Shown piece after piece: positions 26,223 to 35,077 of a stretch of DNA of 49,685 bases; position 1 is the first letter of the stretch; each line of letters begins with the position of its first letter. Below the pieces are notes generated by a model. The model worked only from the letters and a program-made list of their open reading frames with translations. It did not search any database and was not told where the DNA came from. The DNA is from Nitrospirota bacterium (GTDB taxonomy: Bacteria; Nitrospirota; Nitrospiria; Nitrospirales; UBA8639), in assembly GCA_027623995.1 (NCBI GenBank), contig JAQBUF010000022.1, positions 1 to 49,685 of the forward strand. Reading direction: 5' to 3'. The translations under genes were made by a program, and so were the position numbers.

Positions 26223-27221
26223 TTACGGCGTGATGTTCTGAGCCATGGATTGGCATTCCCCGCGGGTCATGTAGAGCAGGTAATTGCCCATGCCCCAGGC
26301 CTCGGATTTTTGTTGAAGTGGTCGATGATGGACCAAGACCATTTCATAATCTTCTTTGGTATTCACCGAGAATCCCTGGCCGTCGTTGTAGATCTGATGC
26401 ATGGGAAATTCGATGAGGGTGCCATCTTGTTCCACTTTGGGCACGGTACGCAGTAAGGTTTTATTTTGGGTTCGATTTTCCAACCCCACCATAAGTACGC
26501 CATTGTGTCCATGTGGGTAGGCAAACTTCACGCAGCCATCAACCAGGAATCGTAGAGGCGCGGTATTGACCTGAACGCCGGGTTGAATGCTGATCCCTTC
26601 ATCACTTTGGTTCACCGGTCGTTGATCAAATTTACTAAAACAGACGACATTGACGCCGACTTGATAGACCTCCAAGGGTAACATATTGGCACCTTTGGGC
26701 GCCGTATACATCGTAAATCGTGCGTACACATTTTTGGTGGGGGGAACCTTATGGTAAAAGGCCACCAAACTCATGAGTTTATGCGATGGGTCAAGCTTGA
26801 CGCCGTTGCCGGTGGGGAAACGAGTGTCAGTCATTTCCATGCCAGCTCCTGCCATAAATAATGGTTCGCCCGGGCAAGAGATGCTTGGCTCGTCCATATC
26901 CAAGAGTAGCAAGTGGTGAAGGTATTCTTTGGGGAGTGCGCCACCTTCTTTAGTAAAGACTTCCGCTTTATAACCTGTCATGTAGCGAAGCTCTGGCATA
27001 TTGAAAAAATGCTTTGGCATGCTAGCCGCCAGATCGCCTTCATGACCTGCAGGGAGGTCAATGGGTCCGAAGGTGATCGTAACTTTGTCCTCTTCCAACG
27101 ACACGACGGTTTTGGCTTTGTTGAGTGTTGGAACTTGCTGATGTTCATGGCTCTTTTCATGAGCGAGAGCAATATTGGATGTAAGGAAGAGGCAGGCGAG
27201 CCCCAATATTAAGTGACGCAT
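26223..27221 (-). CDS. Exported protein resembling copper type II monooxygenases
   Basis: 332 residues with signal peptide (LACLFLTSNIALA) and a His-rich mature N-terminus (HEKSHEHQQ). The layout recalls the PHM/DBM two-domain copper fold: tandem H102-H103 in LHHLLLLDMD, H147 in DPSHKLMSLVAFYH, then H237-x-H239 in YPHGHNGVLM and several methionines near the C-terminus (WGMGNYLLYM). In PHM these positions hold the two coppers. Cysteines at 116, 194, 230 and 325 could form disulfides. The match is from motif order only; catalytic activity is speculative. Possibly cotranscribed with the NTF2-like gene 34 bp upstream. Confidence 0.5.
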   Translation of the reverse strand: MRHLILGLACLFLTSNIALAHEKSHEHQQVPTLNKAKTVVSLEEDKVTITFGPIDLPAGHEGDLAASMPKHFFNMPELRYMTGYKAEVFTKEGGALPKEYLHHLLLLDMDEPSISCPGEPLFMAGAGMEMTDTRFPTGNGVKLDPSHKLMSLVAFYHKVPPTKNVYARFTMYTAPKGANMLPLEVYQVGVNVVCFSKFDQRPVNQSDEGISIQPGVQVNTAPLRFLVDGCVKFAYPHGHNGVLMVGLENRTQNKTLLRTVPKVEQDGTLIEFPMHQIYNDGQGFSVNTKEDYEMVLVHHRPLQQKSEAWGMGNYLLYMTRGECQSMAQNITP

Positions 27222-27255
27222 TCAAATTCTCCTTCTCGACAGAATGTCAGGTAAC

Positions 27256-28185
27256 TTATTGTGTGTGGTTGAGTTCATTGGGTTGTGTCTTTATGGGGTC
27301 TAGTTTTACCGATGGAGCTTTCGTGGGGTCGATTCGTGTAAAAAAGTACGATCCACCATGCATCCGTGGTGGAATATTTTTATGCTCTTCCACTCGGGTA
27401 TACCACCACACGCCTTCGGCGGACATAAAGTCTTCAGAAAGCAGGACTTCAAACTTGCCTTCTCTATTGTTGCCTTTTTGTGCCCATGTGCCAGACCACA
27501 ATCGGCCATCTATTTCTGTGGTCGAGAATTCGCCCATTTCGTGAGTGTATGTGCCGTTTCCTTGTTCATCGAGTGTGGCCTGATAGGTTTTGTCTTCTTC
27601 TTGGATTTCCCAGACTCCAGCTAATGTCAGTTTTTTTTGTTCTTCCTTCGAAGTTGGTTCCGTGTAAGGAATTGCAGATGTTTGGGCTGTGGTTTGCAGG
27701 GGCTTTTGCATGCTTTCATGCCAATTGACCAGTTGCCAGGTGCCATGTTGTCGTTCCAATACCCCGGTTTCTCTTAAGGGAATGACTCGGGTGGTGAGGC
27801 CTTCTTGATTCCGGGTGATTCGAGTGTAATCCAATTCTAGCGCAAACCAAGCGATATCTTGTCGTTGCCAGACCTGTAAGAAGGTAATGGGAATTTTGAT
27901 TTCTTCGGTGTCACGAAATTCGGTTTCCATCATCTTTGCGAACTCTTCCCACCCTACGAACTTTCGTCCGCCAATTGTGTACCCAATAGATTGGGGATCA
28001 CCACCCATATACTTGTTCATCGTGGGAAGATCTTTGTTGGCATTGGCTTCGACCAATACTCGAATGACGGCTTCTGGATCATCAAGGATGGCATGATGCT
28101 CAGTGGTCTGAGCCATCGTTGTGGTGGCCATTGGAAATCCGAGTCCAATGGGAAGGAGGGCGATGATGAAAAGAAGGAAGCGCAT
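27256..28185 (-). CDS. Exported NTF2/SnoaL-like protein with extra beta domain
   Basis: 309 residues. A signal peptide (LLFIIALLPIGLGFPMATTTMA) is followed by an NTF2-like domain (about 30-150: AVIRVLVEANANKDLPTMNKYM, WEEFAKMMETEF, TGVLERQHGTWQLVNWHES), then a second beta-rich domain (about 190-290: GVWEIQEEDKTYQATLD, GRLWSGTWAQKG). NTF2 domains bind small ligands; no catalytic residues stand out. I start at ATG 28185, since the earlier TTG frame lacks support. Periplasmic location inferred; function unknown. Confidence 0.75.
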   Translation of the reverse strand: MRFLLFIIALLPIGLGFPMATTTMAQTTEHHAILDDPEAVIRVLVEANANKDLPTMNKYMGGDPQSIGYTIGGRKFVGWEEFAKMMETEFRDTEEIKIPITFLQVWQRQDIAWFALELDYTRITRNQEGLTTRVIPLRETGVLERQHGTWQLVNWHESMQKPLQTTAQTSAIPYTEPTSKEEQKKLTLAGVWEIQEEDKTYQATLDEQGNGTYTHEMGEFSTTEIDGRLWSGTWAQKGNNREGKFEVLLSEDFMSAEGVWWYTRVEEHKNIPPRMHGGSYFFTRIDPTKAPSVKLDPIKTQPNELNHTQ

Positions 28186-28342
28186 GTATGGTCGTGAATT
28201 CAGCAATGGCCGATGAATGTTCGTTTACAGATTAAGAAAAATGAGAAGCCTTGCGCACGATGGAAATTGATTTCACGAAGGGCTATTCAGCAGATGTCGC
28301 TCGCTGGAGCATAGAGACTGACACCTGATTCGTCAAGAGAAA

Positions 28343-28367
28343 CCCCTCACATCCTTGCAGTGAGGGG
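28343..28367 (-). terminator. Hairpin terminator after the epimerase gene
   Basis: The stem CCCCTCAC/GTGAGGGG with a 9-nt loop lies about 80 bp past the epimerase stop. On the minus strand it is followed by TTTCTCTT, a modest U-rich tract. Confidence 0.65.
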
Positions 28368-28444
28368 CATCACAAAATCGTCTATCGCTGAATCCCATAA
28401 CCTTCCGTATCTTGCTTTCTCAGGCCCCCTTTTTAAAATGCATT

Positions 28445-29554
28445 TTACTCGATCACCACCGAATTTGCATGGGGGGGAAGATGAACGTCTAATCCAGCAC
28501 CCATCCACGGTTGTAAGCGTGAGCCACAGTAGGCAAATCCCCCTTCGACGGGATCCTGATTTAGGAGCAACGGGGTGTCCAAGTCTAAGTATTCGATCCC
28601 ACCCACCCCAAGTACAAGAGCGAAGGAACATCCCATCGCCACTCGTGTTTCCACCATCCCGCCAATCATCAACTTGATGCTTGAGCTTTTGGCCAAGGTC
28701 GCAATGTTCAGGGTTTCCATGACCCCGCTCTTCGTGATCTTTAAATTAATGAAATCCGCGGCCTGGTGTTCAATGACCCGTTGGGCATCGGTGACGGAGC
28801 GCACGCTCTCATCCGCGGCGATTGGAATGTGATAGGTCTGGCGTAGCCATGCAGATCCTTCCAGGTCGTCTTTCGGGAGGGGTTGCTCCAAGAGTTCGAT
28901 GATTCCTCCGACCTTTCCCACGCCTTCGATAAACGTCGCTGCGGTGTCTCGAGTAAATCCCTGATTAGGATCGACCAAAAATGTGACATCGGGAAACTGT
29001 TTGTGAATGATCTCGATGCGACGAATGTCTTCATCCACGTCATGGCCCACCTTCATTTTAAAAAGCCGAAAGCCTTGCTCATACCATTCTCGTGCAAGAG
29101 CTAGGGTCCGTTCTCGGTCGCAGATTGGAATTGTGATGTCGGTTTCTCGCTCTCGTACATCAGCGCCACCCCATAACGCCCAAAGAGGCATATTGGCGGA
29201 TCGACAGAATGCATCGAGCAACGCCGTTTCAATCCCGCATCGTGTCGCGGGGAAACGTGGAGCCTGATCCTGAAGCTGTTGAGCGGACTGTCGATAGTGG
29301 CTGACTGAAGTTCCAAGGAGTGAGGTCGCAAGGGTCTGAGCCGTGGCGAAGCTGTCTTCGACTGTCTCTCCGGTTAAATCAGTAAAGGGGGCGATTTCGC
29401 CAAAGCCTACCGATCCATCCTGTAGAGTGACTTTGGCAATAATATTTTGTGCAGCGCTCAACTTACCCGTGGCAACCACAAACGGGTCGGTAGTGGGAAT
29501 GTCCAGTGTCCAGAGTTGTATCCTCGTGACGGTCGTCCGGTCGTGGTGGGTCAT
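28445..29554 (-). CDS. Dipeptide epimerase (L-Ala-D/L-Glu type), enolase superfamily
   Basis: 369 residues. Muconate-lactonizing-subgroup motifs: catalytic KMK in LFKMKVGHD, metal ligands in LVDPNQG, LLEQPLP and AADES, second catalytic lysine in NLKITKSG, and the specificity loop IGGMVETRVA. These enzymes epimerise dipeptides such as L-Ala-D-Glu in murein recycling; some accept other dipeptides. The stop of the molybdoenzyme gene is 15 bp upstream, so the two may be cotranscribed. The subgroup is firm; the exact dipeptide is not determined. Confidence 0.88.
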   Translation of the reverse strand: MTHHDRTTVTRIQLWTLDIPTTDPFVVATGKLSAAQNIIAKVTLQDGSVGFGEIAPFTDLTGETVEDSFATAQTLATSLLGTSVSHYRQSAQQLQDQAPRFPATRCGIETALLDAFCRSANMPLWALWGGADVRERETDITIPICDRERTLALAREWYEQGFRLFKMKVGHDVDEDIRRIEIIHKQFPDVTFLVDPNQGFTRDTAATFIEGVGKVGGIIELLEQPLPKDDLEGSAWLRQTYHIPIAADESVRSVTDAQRVIEHQAADFINLKITKSGVMETLNIATLAKSSSIKLMIGGMVETRVAMGCSFALVLGVGGIEYLDLDTPLLLNQDPVEGGFAYCGSRLQPWMGAGLDVHLPPHANSVVIE

Positions 29555-29569
29555 GCAATTGACAATCTT

Positions 29570-30217
29570 TCAACCGTGACGGTCGTCATTCCATGGAAGA
29601 GCGGTATTGGAGTAGCCACGCACTTCCCAAAACCCCTTTTGATCTTTTTCCGCGAAGGTAATTTTTTTGATCCACTTCGCACCTTTCCAGGCATAGCGTT
29701 TCGGAATAATCATCCGAACAGGTCCGCCATGATCCCGAGAGAGTGGTCGATGATTCCAGTTGTGGACGAGAAACACATCATCGTCATCGCAAACCGAAAG
29801 GGGGAGGTTGGTGGTGTATTCGTCATAGGATTCAAACAACACAAACTTGGCTTCGGGTTTTGGTTGCACCACACTCAACAGATGCCGAAAACTTACGCCT
29901 AGCCATTCCATGTCGAACTGGCTCCAAGAAGTGACGCAATGAAAGTCTGAGGTAAACGGCTGTTGGGGTTGGGCCTGATACTCATCCCAATTCCAAGTGA
30001 TAGGGTGAGCCACCAGCCCGTCAACTGTGAGCTTCCAGTCTTCAAGCTTCACTTCAGGTTTGCACCCTAAATCCAACACTGGCCAGTTGTTCACCATATG
30101 TTGTCCTGGTGGAAGCCGAGGATCATCAGAGGGGGTATCCACCTCTCGACATGAAAACTCCCGCCGATGCATCGCCATCTTCTGTTTCGCTTGTATCGTT
30201 TTTTCGTTGTATTCCAT
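29570..30217 (-). CDS. Sulfite-oxidase-like molybdopterin oxidoreductase
   Basis: 215 residues of the oxidoreductase molybdopterin-binding family. The Mo-ligand cysteine is in DFHCVTSWSQ; other family features are WPVLDLG, WKLTVDGLV, LPLSVCDDDDVFLVHNWN and GGPVRMIIPKRYAWKGAKW. No Tat signal or dimerisation domain, so a short cytosolic form with unknown substrate. The frame opens at 30250, but AAGGAGGAG sits just before ATG 30217 (MEYNEKT), which decides the start. Confidence 0.9.
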   Translation of the reverse strand: MEYNEKTIQAKQKMAMHRREFSCREVDTPSDDPRLPPGQHMVNNWPVLDLGCKPEVKLEDWKLTVDGLVAHPITWNWDEYQAQPQQPFTSDFHCVTSWSQFDMEWLGVSFRHLLSVVQPKPEAKFVLFESYDEYTTNLPLSVCDDDDVFLVHNWNHRPLSRDHGGPVRMIIPKRYAWKGAKWIKKITFAEKDQKGFWEVRGYSNTALPWNDDRHG

Positions 30218-30390
30218 TGAAGGCTCCTCCTTATCCCGCAAGTATCCCATAAGCTATGCCAATGTACCAAGAGGTTTTAAATCAGGTGCAGCATTGGTAC
30301 AGTCCCAGTTCATGTAAAAGGGATCTAGGGAAATCTTAGAGCACTTTTTTTGTTGGGGCAGTAACCAATTATTTTTGACTCCTTTTTTCT

Positions 30391-30876
30391 ATGATGAATG
30401 TTTCAATTAAGAGGGCAACTTCAGAACAGGCCGATCTTGTCTCTGAGATGGTGACGGAATTGTTGTGCGAGATTATGGAAGCGACGGGGGAGTCGCATTT
30501 CAATGTTAATGAGAATGTGCTTCGGACTCAGGCCCGTACTCTCATCGCTGCTGGTTCGTATGTGGTCTTGTTGGCTTCGCATGCTGAGACGTCTGCGATG
30601 GTCGGGTTCGTCGCCATGTTCGAGGGGGCGGCTCTTTATACCGAAGGGGTGTTTGGCGTACTTCCTGAGTTGTATGTACGTCCAGAGTTTCGGTCTCAGG
30701 GAATTGGGGCTTTGTTGTTGGAGCATGCCGTGAAATATGGTGCCTCTCGTGACTGGAGTCGTTTGGAAGTGACGACGCCACCGTTGCCTGTATTCGAGAA
30801 GACGTTACATTTTTATGAACAACATGGGTTTTCTGTGGCTGGTGGAAAAAAGTTGAAGCGGGATATTTCTTCATGA
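30391..30876 (+). CDS. GNAT-family N-acetyltransferase
   Basis: 161 residues with the GNAT fold: IKRATSEQADLV at the N-terminus, LYVRPEFRSQGIGALLLEHAV as the acetyl-CoA motif A (R/Q-x-x-G-x-G/A), and FYEQHGFSVAGGKKLKRD at the C-terminus. Substrate unknown. It overlaps the following SGNH hydrolase by 4 bp (ATGA), so both are cotranscribed and perhaps functionally linked. No obvious Shine-Dalgarno sequence before the ATGATG start. Confidence 0.88.
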   Translation: MMNVSIKRATSEQADLVSEMVTELLCEIMEATGESHFNVNENVLRTQARTLIAAGSYVVLLASHAETSAMVGFVAMFEGAALYTEGVFGVLPELYVRPEFRSQGIGALLLEHAVKYGASRDWSRLEVTTPPLPVFEKTLHFYEQHGFSVAGGKKLKRDISS

Positions 30877-31493
30877 GCGTCAATCAACCAGGTGATCATC
30901 GAATATGTTTTGTCGGGGATTCCTTGGTACAGGGGACTGGTGATCCCGATGCTCTCGGTTGGGCGGGGCGGGTAACTTTGAAGGCTCGGCAGGCTGGTTG
31001 GAATGTGACCAACTACAATCTCGGTATTCGTGGTGATACGAGTCGAGATATACTCGTGAGGTGGGCGCAGGAATGTGCGAGGCGGTTTCCGCCTGACACG
31101 CATCATTACATCGTGTTTTCGTTCGGGGTGAATGATACGATGATGGAAGAGGGTACTCGACGAATTTCTTTAGATGAAAGCCGAGAGAATTTCCAAAAGG
31201 TTCTTGAGCCATCGCGGGCTAAATACTCCACATTAATGATTGGTCCTCCTCCCGTGAATGACGCTGACCATAATAGCCGTATCCAAGAATTGTCCCAGTC
31301 CTTTAATGAGTTAGCCTCAAAAATCGATGTGCCGTTTTTGTCAGTGTTTGAACCATTGCGTCAGGATGCCATTTGGATACAAGAGGTTGGAGAGGATGAT
31401 GGCGCACATCCAGGTGCGGGCGGGTATTCACGATTGGCACGTTTGGTGGCGCAGTGGTCTTTCTGGTGGTTTTATCGCGAAGACCAATTGTAA
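30873..31493 (+). CDS. SGNH/GDSL-family hydrolase
   Basis: 206-residue esterase or lipase-like hydrolase. Four blocks are visible: FVGDSLVQGTG with the nucleophile serine, NLGIRGDTS, FGVND, and the acid-base pair in DDGAHPGAGGY. No signal peptide. It starts inside the GNAT stop. Likely a cytosolic esterase on a small acylated compound, given the acetyltransferase partner; this link is inference. Confidence 0.9.
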   Translation: MSVNQPGDHRICFVGDSLVQGTGDPDALGWAGRVTLKARQAGWNVTNYNLGIRGDTSRDILVRWAQECARRFPPDTHHYIVFSFGVNDTMMEEGTRRISLDESRENFQKVLEPSRAKYSTLMIGPPPVNDADHNSRIQELSQSFNELASKIDVPFLSVFEPLRQDAIWIQEVGEDDGAHPGAGGYSRLARLVAQWSFWWFYREDQL

Positions 31494-31508
31494 AGGGATG
31501 AGACATTC

Positions 31509-32459
31509 ATGACTCCACCCGCACAATTTCCAGATGAACAAACAGAGGCAGGGGCGTTTGAGCGTCAAGTCGATGCCTTTCGGCATTGGGTGAGTGAGGA
31601 TGAAAGCTCCGAATATCCTGCGGCGAAGGGGCGGTATCACTTGTATGTGTCTTTGGCCTGTCCCTGGGCGCATCGGACGATCATTGTTCGAAAGTTGAAA
31701 CGACTTGAAGGTGTGATTGGAATGACCGTGGTCGATCCCATTCGCGATGATGAAAGTGGGTGGGCTTTTCGTGATGGGCCTGGACACACAAAAGATCCGA
31801 TCAATGGGTTTGCGTTTTTGAGTGAGGCGTATCAAGCCACACAACCTGATTACCACGGACGCGTGACTGTCCCTGTATTATGGGATACGAAAACCAAACG
31901 GATCGTGAACAATTCCGAGGATGACATTTTGCGCATGTTCAATAGTGCGTTTCATCGTTTTACGGATAGCGACTTGGATTTGTATCCGAAATCTCTTCGT
32001 GATGACATCGATCAACTCAATGAGGATATATACGAGAACGTGAATGATGGGGTGTATCGAGCAGGGTTTGCGACTTCACAGGCTGTCTATGAAAAGGCTG
32101 TGTGCCGGTTATTCGATGGTTTAGATCGGCTGGAGTCACGTCTAGCGAATCAGCGGTTTTTTTGTGGAGCGACTCCGGTGGAGTCGGATTGGCGATTGTT
32201 TGTGACGCTGATTCGATTCGATGCCGTCTACCATGGACATTTCAAATGCAATATTCGACGAATCGTTGATTACCCAAACCTCTTCAGGTATCTCAAAGAT
32301 TTATATCAATACGATGGTGTAGCTGAAACCGTAAATTTCGATCACATCAAGCGCCACTATTACATCACGCACGATGACATAAATCCCACCCGCATTGTTC
32401 CCGTGGGCCCTGTGCAAGACCTGAGATCCTCTCAAGAGCGAACGAAGATGTTTAACTAA
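31509..32459 (+). CDS. Glutathionyl-hydroquinone reductase-like GST (Xi class)
   Basis: 316 residues. The N-terminal thioredoxin-like part has the catalytic CPWAH (in YVSLACPWAHRTII) and the family's VVDPIRDDESGWAF; the helical C-terminal domain has NDGVYRAGFATSQ and FNSAFH. These enzymes use glutathione to reduce glutathionyl-hydroquinones. It is 15 bp after the SGNH gene in the same direction and probably in one operon with the next small gene. Confidence 0.93.
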   Translation: MTPPAQFPDEQTEAGAFERQVDAFRHWVSEDESSEYPAAKGRYHLYVSLACPWAHRTIIVRKLKRLEGVIGMTVVDPIRDDESGWAFRDGPGHTKDPINGFAFLSEAYQATQPDYHGRVTVPVLWDTKTKRIVNNSEDDILRMFNSAFHRFTDSDLDLYPKSLRDDIDQLNEDIYENVNDGVYRAGFATSQAVYEKAVCRLFDGLDRLESRLANQRFFCGATPVESDWRLFVTLIRFDAVYHGHFKCNIRRIVDYPNLFRYLKDLYQYDGVAETVNFDHIKRHYYITHDDINPTRIVPVGPVQDLRSSQERTKMFN

Positions 32460-32471
32460 AAGGAATCAGGC

Positions 32472-32813
32472 ATGGACCAAGACCCAAATCCCAAACATGT
32501 TCCACGACAGGCAGAACTTCGGCCTTTAGGGTTTGTCCTCATCGATAGGCGGTTACGAGAAAAAGTGGAGGGGCTTGCAAAGGAAAGTCAGCGAGACTCA
32601 AAAGACTTTCATCAAACGCGTCGTCCTTTTACGCGCTTGCGCGATATCCTCGGTCCTATTCAAGCCGAACGTGCTCTGGTTCATCCATCGCGTTGTCATG
32701 CACCAGGCTGTGTCAACGAATTGGGCGAACGTTTTTATAAGAAGGCTAATGGAGATGTATTGTGTGTCGATTGTTATACGCGGATGAATCGCAGAAGAGT
32801 GACGGAAGAATAG
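32472..32813 (+). CDS. Hypothetical protein with C-terminal zinc-ribbon-like cysteines
   Basis: 113 residues. The first 70 are basic and helical (LIDRRLREKVEGLAKESQ), the end carries CHAPGC and CVDC separated by about 20 residues, spaced like a treble-clef or zinc-ribbon site. No family recognised. It starts 12 bp after the GST gene and ends 6 bp before the convergent bactofilin stop. Confidence 0.7.
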   Translation: MDQDPNPKHVPRQAELRPLGFVLIDRRLREKVEGLAKESQRDSKDFHQTRRPFTRLRDILGPIQAERALVHPSRCHAPGCVNELGERFYKKANGDVLCVDCYTRMNRRRVTEE

Positions 32814-32819
32814 CGTCGA

Positions 32820-33341
32820 TTACTTAGGAGCAAACAGATGCGTCTGATCCACGCCATGGGATTCGATGACGTTGAGGCCTTTGGCGTCAACCTGGCGGCC
32901 GCTGATTTTGGTGTTTTTCATTCGGAGAGTCCATGGGGTATTAAGGATCGCGCCATCTTCGATAAAGAGTTGCGGTGTTTTGAGTTCTCCATCCACTCTT
33001 GCCGTGCTTCTGAGTTTGACGTTGTTCTTGGCTGTGATGTCGCCAATAATCGTGCCTTCGCTTTCGACTGACCCGGCTTTGACTCTCGCTTCAATCATGG
33101 CGTGATGGCCAACGAGCAACGAGCCTTTGGTATTAATTTCGCCTTCAAATCGACCATCCACTCGAATGTTTCCGTGGTTGGTAATCGTTCCCCGGCATTC
33201 AACTCCTTCTCCAAAAAACGCGACGATTTCGTCGGTTTTTTTTCTCCGAATCGTGCCCTTTGCGCCTTTGGTGGTCCGATTCACGGATCGAGTTTGGGCA
33301 TGATAATTTTCAGATGTGGATGGTTCTCTCGTTATCCTCAT
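32820..33341 (-). CDS. Bactofilin (polymer-forming cytoskeletal protein)
   Basis: 173 residues. Residues about 40-150 form the bactofilin beta-helix: VAFFGEGVECRGTITNHGNIRVDG, EGEINTKGSLLVGHHAMIEA and VESEGTIIGDITAKNNVKL. Bactofilins self-assemble without nucleotide and scaffold wall or stalk proteins at the membrane. The N-terminal 38 residues are basic and disordered. Convergent with the GST operon. Start weakly supported by its upstream sequence. Confidence 0.9.
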   Translation of the reverse strand: MRITREPSTSENYHAQTRSVNRTTKGAKGTIRRKKTDEIVAFFGEGVECRGTITNHGNIRVDGRFEGEINTKGSLLVGHHAMIEARVKAGSVESEGTIIGDITAKNNVKLRSTARVDGELKTPQLFIEDGAILNTPWTLRMKNTKISGRQVDAKGLNVIESHGVDQTHLFAPK

Positions 33342-33724
33342 GGCGTTTTTAGTCAGCCCTTCATTCAGCGCTACAAAATAGTTGTTGATTCATTTGCCAA
33401 ATCTAGCTCTAACGTGAAAAGAGCGTTTTGGGCATTATTCAAACATATCCCTATCGGAGGTTAGTGGATATAAATTGAGTATTTTTTCAATTGTTTCAAT
33501 TCTTCCTTCCTCTTTACACATATGTCGTTTTCCCTCTTGAATTTTTTGAGATCGTCCCCGTTTCCAAGAATTAATTTTCAATATTTTCGGTGTCCGCACC
33601 GTTCCTCAGATTCGCGTAGTCGGCCATTTGGCTTGACTTGATTTTGGCATCGGTAGATTGTCTTTCCTGTCATCGTGATGGTGTGATGCTTGTGGGATGG
33701 TCTCGTACCCAAGGATTGCGATTT

Positions 33725-34117
33725 ATGCCTCCTGCCACGCTAGCGTTTCGTCGATGTGTCGTTAATTCAGCAGCCTATGGTAGTGATGAGGAGCATGTCG
33801 TCTCGCGCGTGTTTTTTGATCTACTCGTCGGGGATGCTGGATATGCCAATTTGTGTGTCGATGTCCGGCAGCTTGTTCGGGAGGGGACGGAGAGTGAGCC
33901 ACTTCTGATTTCCCGTCCTTCTGGGTATGAGGGGCCTCTCAATTTTCAGGTATTTCAATGCCTGGTGGAATTTTATTATCGTCAGGCTGTGGGTGGCAGG
34001 TGGGCCATGTTAGGGAACACCGGTATTAGGATGCGACTCGAAGATTGGGTGATCGAGCACGAGATGTTAGTGCAATATGAAGTATTTGAGGAAGAAGATC
34101 CTTTAGAGGTTGGGTAG
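33725..34117 (+). CDS. Hypothetical protein
   Basis: 130 residues, intact frame. AAGGATT lies 8-9 bp before ATG 33725 (MPPATLAFRR), preferred over the frame opening at 33638. Sequence such as EEHVVSRVFFDLLVGDAGYANLCVDVRQ and GPLNFQVFQCLVEFYYRQAVG suggests a compact alpha/beta protein; no signal peptide, no cysteine motif, no family recognised. It stands between the bactofilin gene (divergent) and a repeat element. Confidence 0.55.
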   Translation: MPPATLAFRRCVVNSAAYGSDEEHVVSRVFFDLLVGDAGYANLCVDVRQLVREGTESEPLLISRPSGYEGPLNFQVFQCLVEFYYRQAVGGRWAMLGNTGIRMRLEDWVIEHEMLVQYEVFEEEDPLEVG

Positions 34118-34233
34118 TTGTCTTCCTACACTTTTCTCTTCTTTCGATGAATTCGCCGTATAGAGTGGTTTAACCTCTTGTTCTTACACTCCCTTTTTAT
34201 ACGTGGACTGGTCCTAGGTTTTTGGACATGAAA

Positions 34234-34331
34234 TTTGTAGTTGCGGCATCTAATGCCGCCCTTCCTTTTGTTTCCTCCGCCACTTTGAAAGCCCGAAGAG
34301 GGCACGATGAGATCGTGCAGCTGCAAAAAAA
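34234..34331. repeat. Paired palindrome element, copy A (REPIN-like)
   Basis: Two short hairpin units in inverted orientation. Left: TTTGTAGTT, stem GCGGCAT-CTA-ATGCCGC (34243-34259), CCTTCC. Right: GAAGAGG, stem GCACGAT-GAG-ATCGTGC (34302-34318), AGCTGCAAAAA. The flanks are shared with the element at 36.8 kb while stem sequences differ but remain paired. This looks like a REP doublet. Confidence 0.75.
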
Positions 34332-34431
34332 TCACTGGAGGACTTCTCTCTTATGGCAAAATGGCAGTCTTCATACGTCTTATTTAAAAGTTAAAAGACT
34401 ATGGCTTTAAATGTGTCCTACTTTCTTTCCC

Positions 34432-35049
34432 CTAACTCTTGGTCAGTGCCTGTTCAATCTCGCTGACAATTTGTTGAGAGAGAGGCTTCAATCTTGGTTG
34501 GAATCTCGCAATGACCTTCCCATGTCGATCCACTAAAAACTTTTGAAAATTCCATTCGATTTCTCCAGGAAACGGACTTTGTGTGGTGAGGTATTGGTAC
34601 AGTGGGTGCGTGTCTTCGCCCTTGACGCTGATTTTGCTAAACAGTGGGAAATCCAATGCATACTTCGTATAGCAAAATGATTTGATCTCCTCATCAGTCC
34701 CAGGCTCTTGCTTCCCAAAATTGTTGGCTGGAAACGCCAGAATCTCAAATCCTTTTTCCTGATATTGTTCATACAGAGTTTGCAATCCATCGTATTGAGG
34801 CGTGTTCCCACAAAAGCTGGCCGTGTTCACGAGTAGGAGCACTTTGCCCTGAAAGCGCTTCAGGTCAACGGGTTGGCCATCAATATCATTGAGGGTAAAT
34901 TGATACACCGGTGCCAGAGTTTCGTTTGTGATGTCTTTGGCTTCAATCGTCTTGGGTTCGAAGGCGTAACCCTGCTTGCTGCCCAGGGTGAAACTGAGAA
35001 CGAGACAAGTGCCAAGGAAAACGCTGAGATATCTGGTCGTGAAGTTCAT
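34432..35049 (-). CDS. Exported glutathione peroxidase (Cys type)
   Basis: 205 residues with a signal peptide (YLSVFLGTCLVLSFTLGS). The peroxidatic cysteine is in NTASFCGNTPQY, followed by FPANNFGKQEPG (family FxxNQFGxQEP) and WNFQKFLVDRHG with the catalytic tryptophan and asparagine. It reduces peroxides, more often with thioredoxin than glutathione in bacteria. Export suggests envelope peroxide defence. Transcribed with Slp and TonB genes in the same direction but with gaps. Confidence 0.92.
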   Translation of the reverse strand: MNFTTRYLSVFLGTCLVLSFTLGSKQGYAFEPKTIEAKDITNETLAPVYQFTLNDIDGQPVDLKRFQGKVLLLVNTASFCGNTPQYDGLQTLYEQYQEKGFEILAFPANNFGKQEPGTDEEIKSFCYTKYALDFPLFSKISVKGEDTHPLYQYLTTQSPFPGEIEWNFQKFLVDRHGKVIARFQPRLKPLSQQIVSEIEQALTKS

Positions 35050-35077
35050 GTGAGGGCTCCTTTAAAAAATTGTGTCT

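Noticed and set aside
34300-34335. Terminator on the plus strand at the right hairpin of the 34.2-kb element
   Set aside because: The hairpin is followed by an A-run on the plus strand, not a T-run; it is better explained as part of the paired palindrome element.
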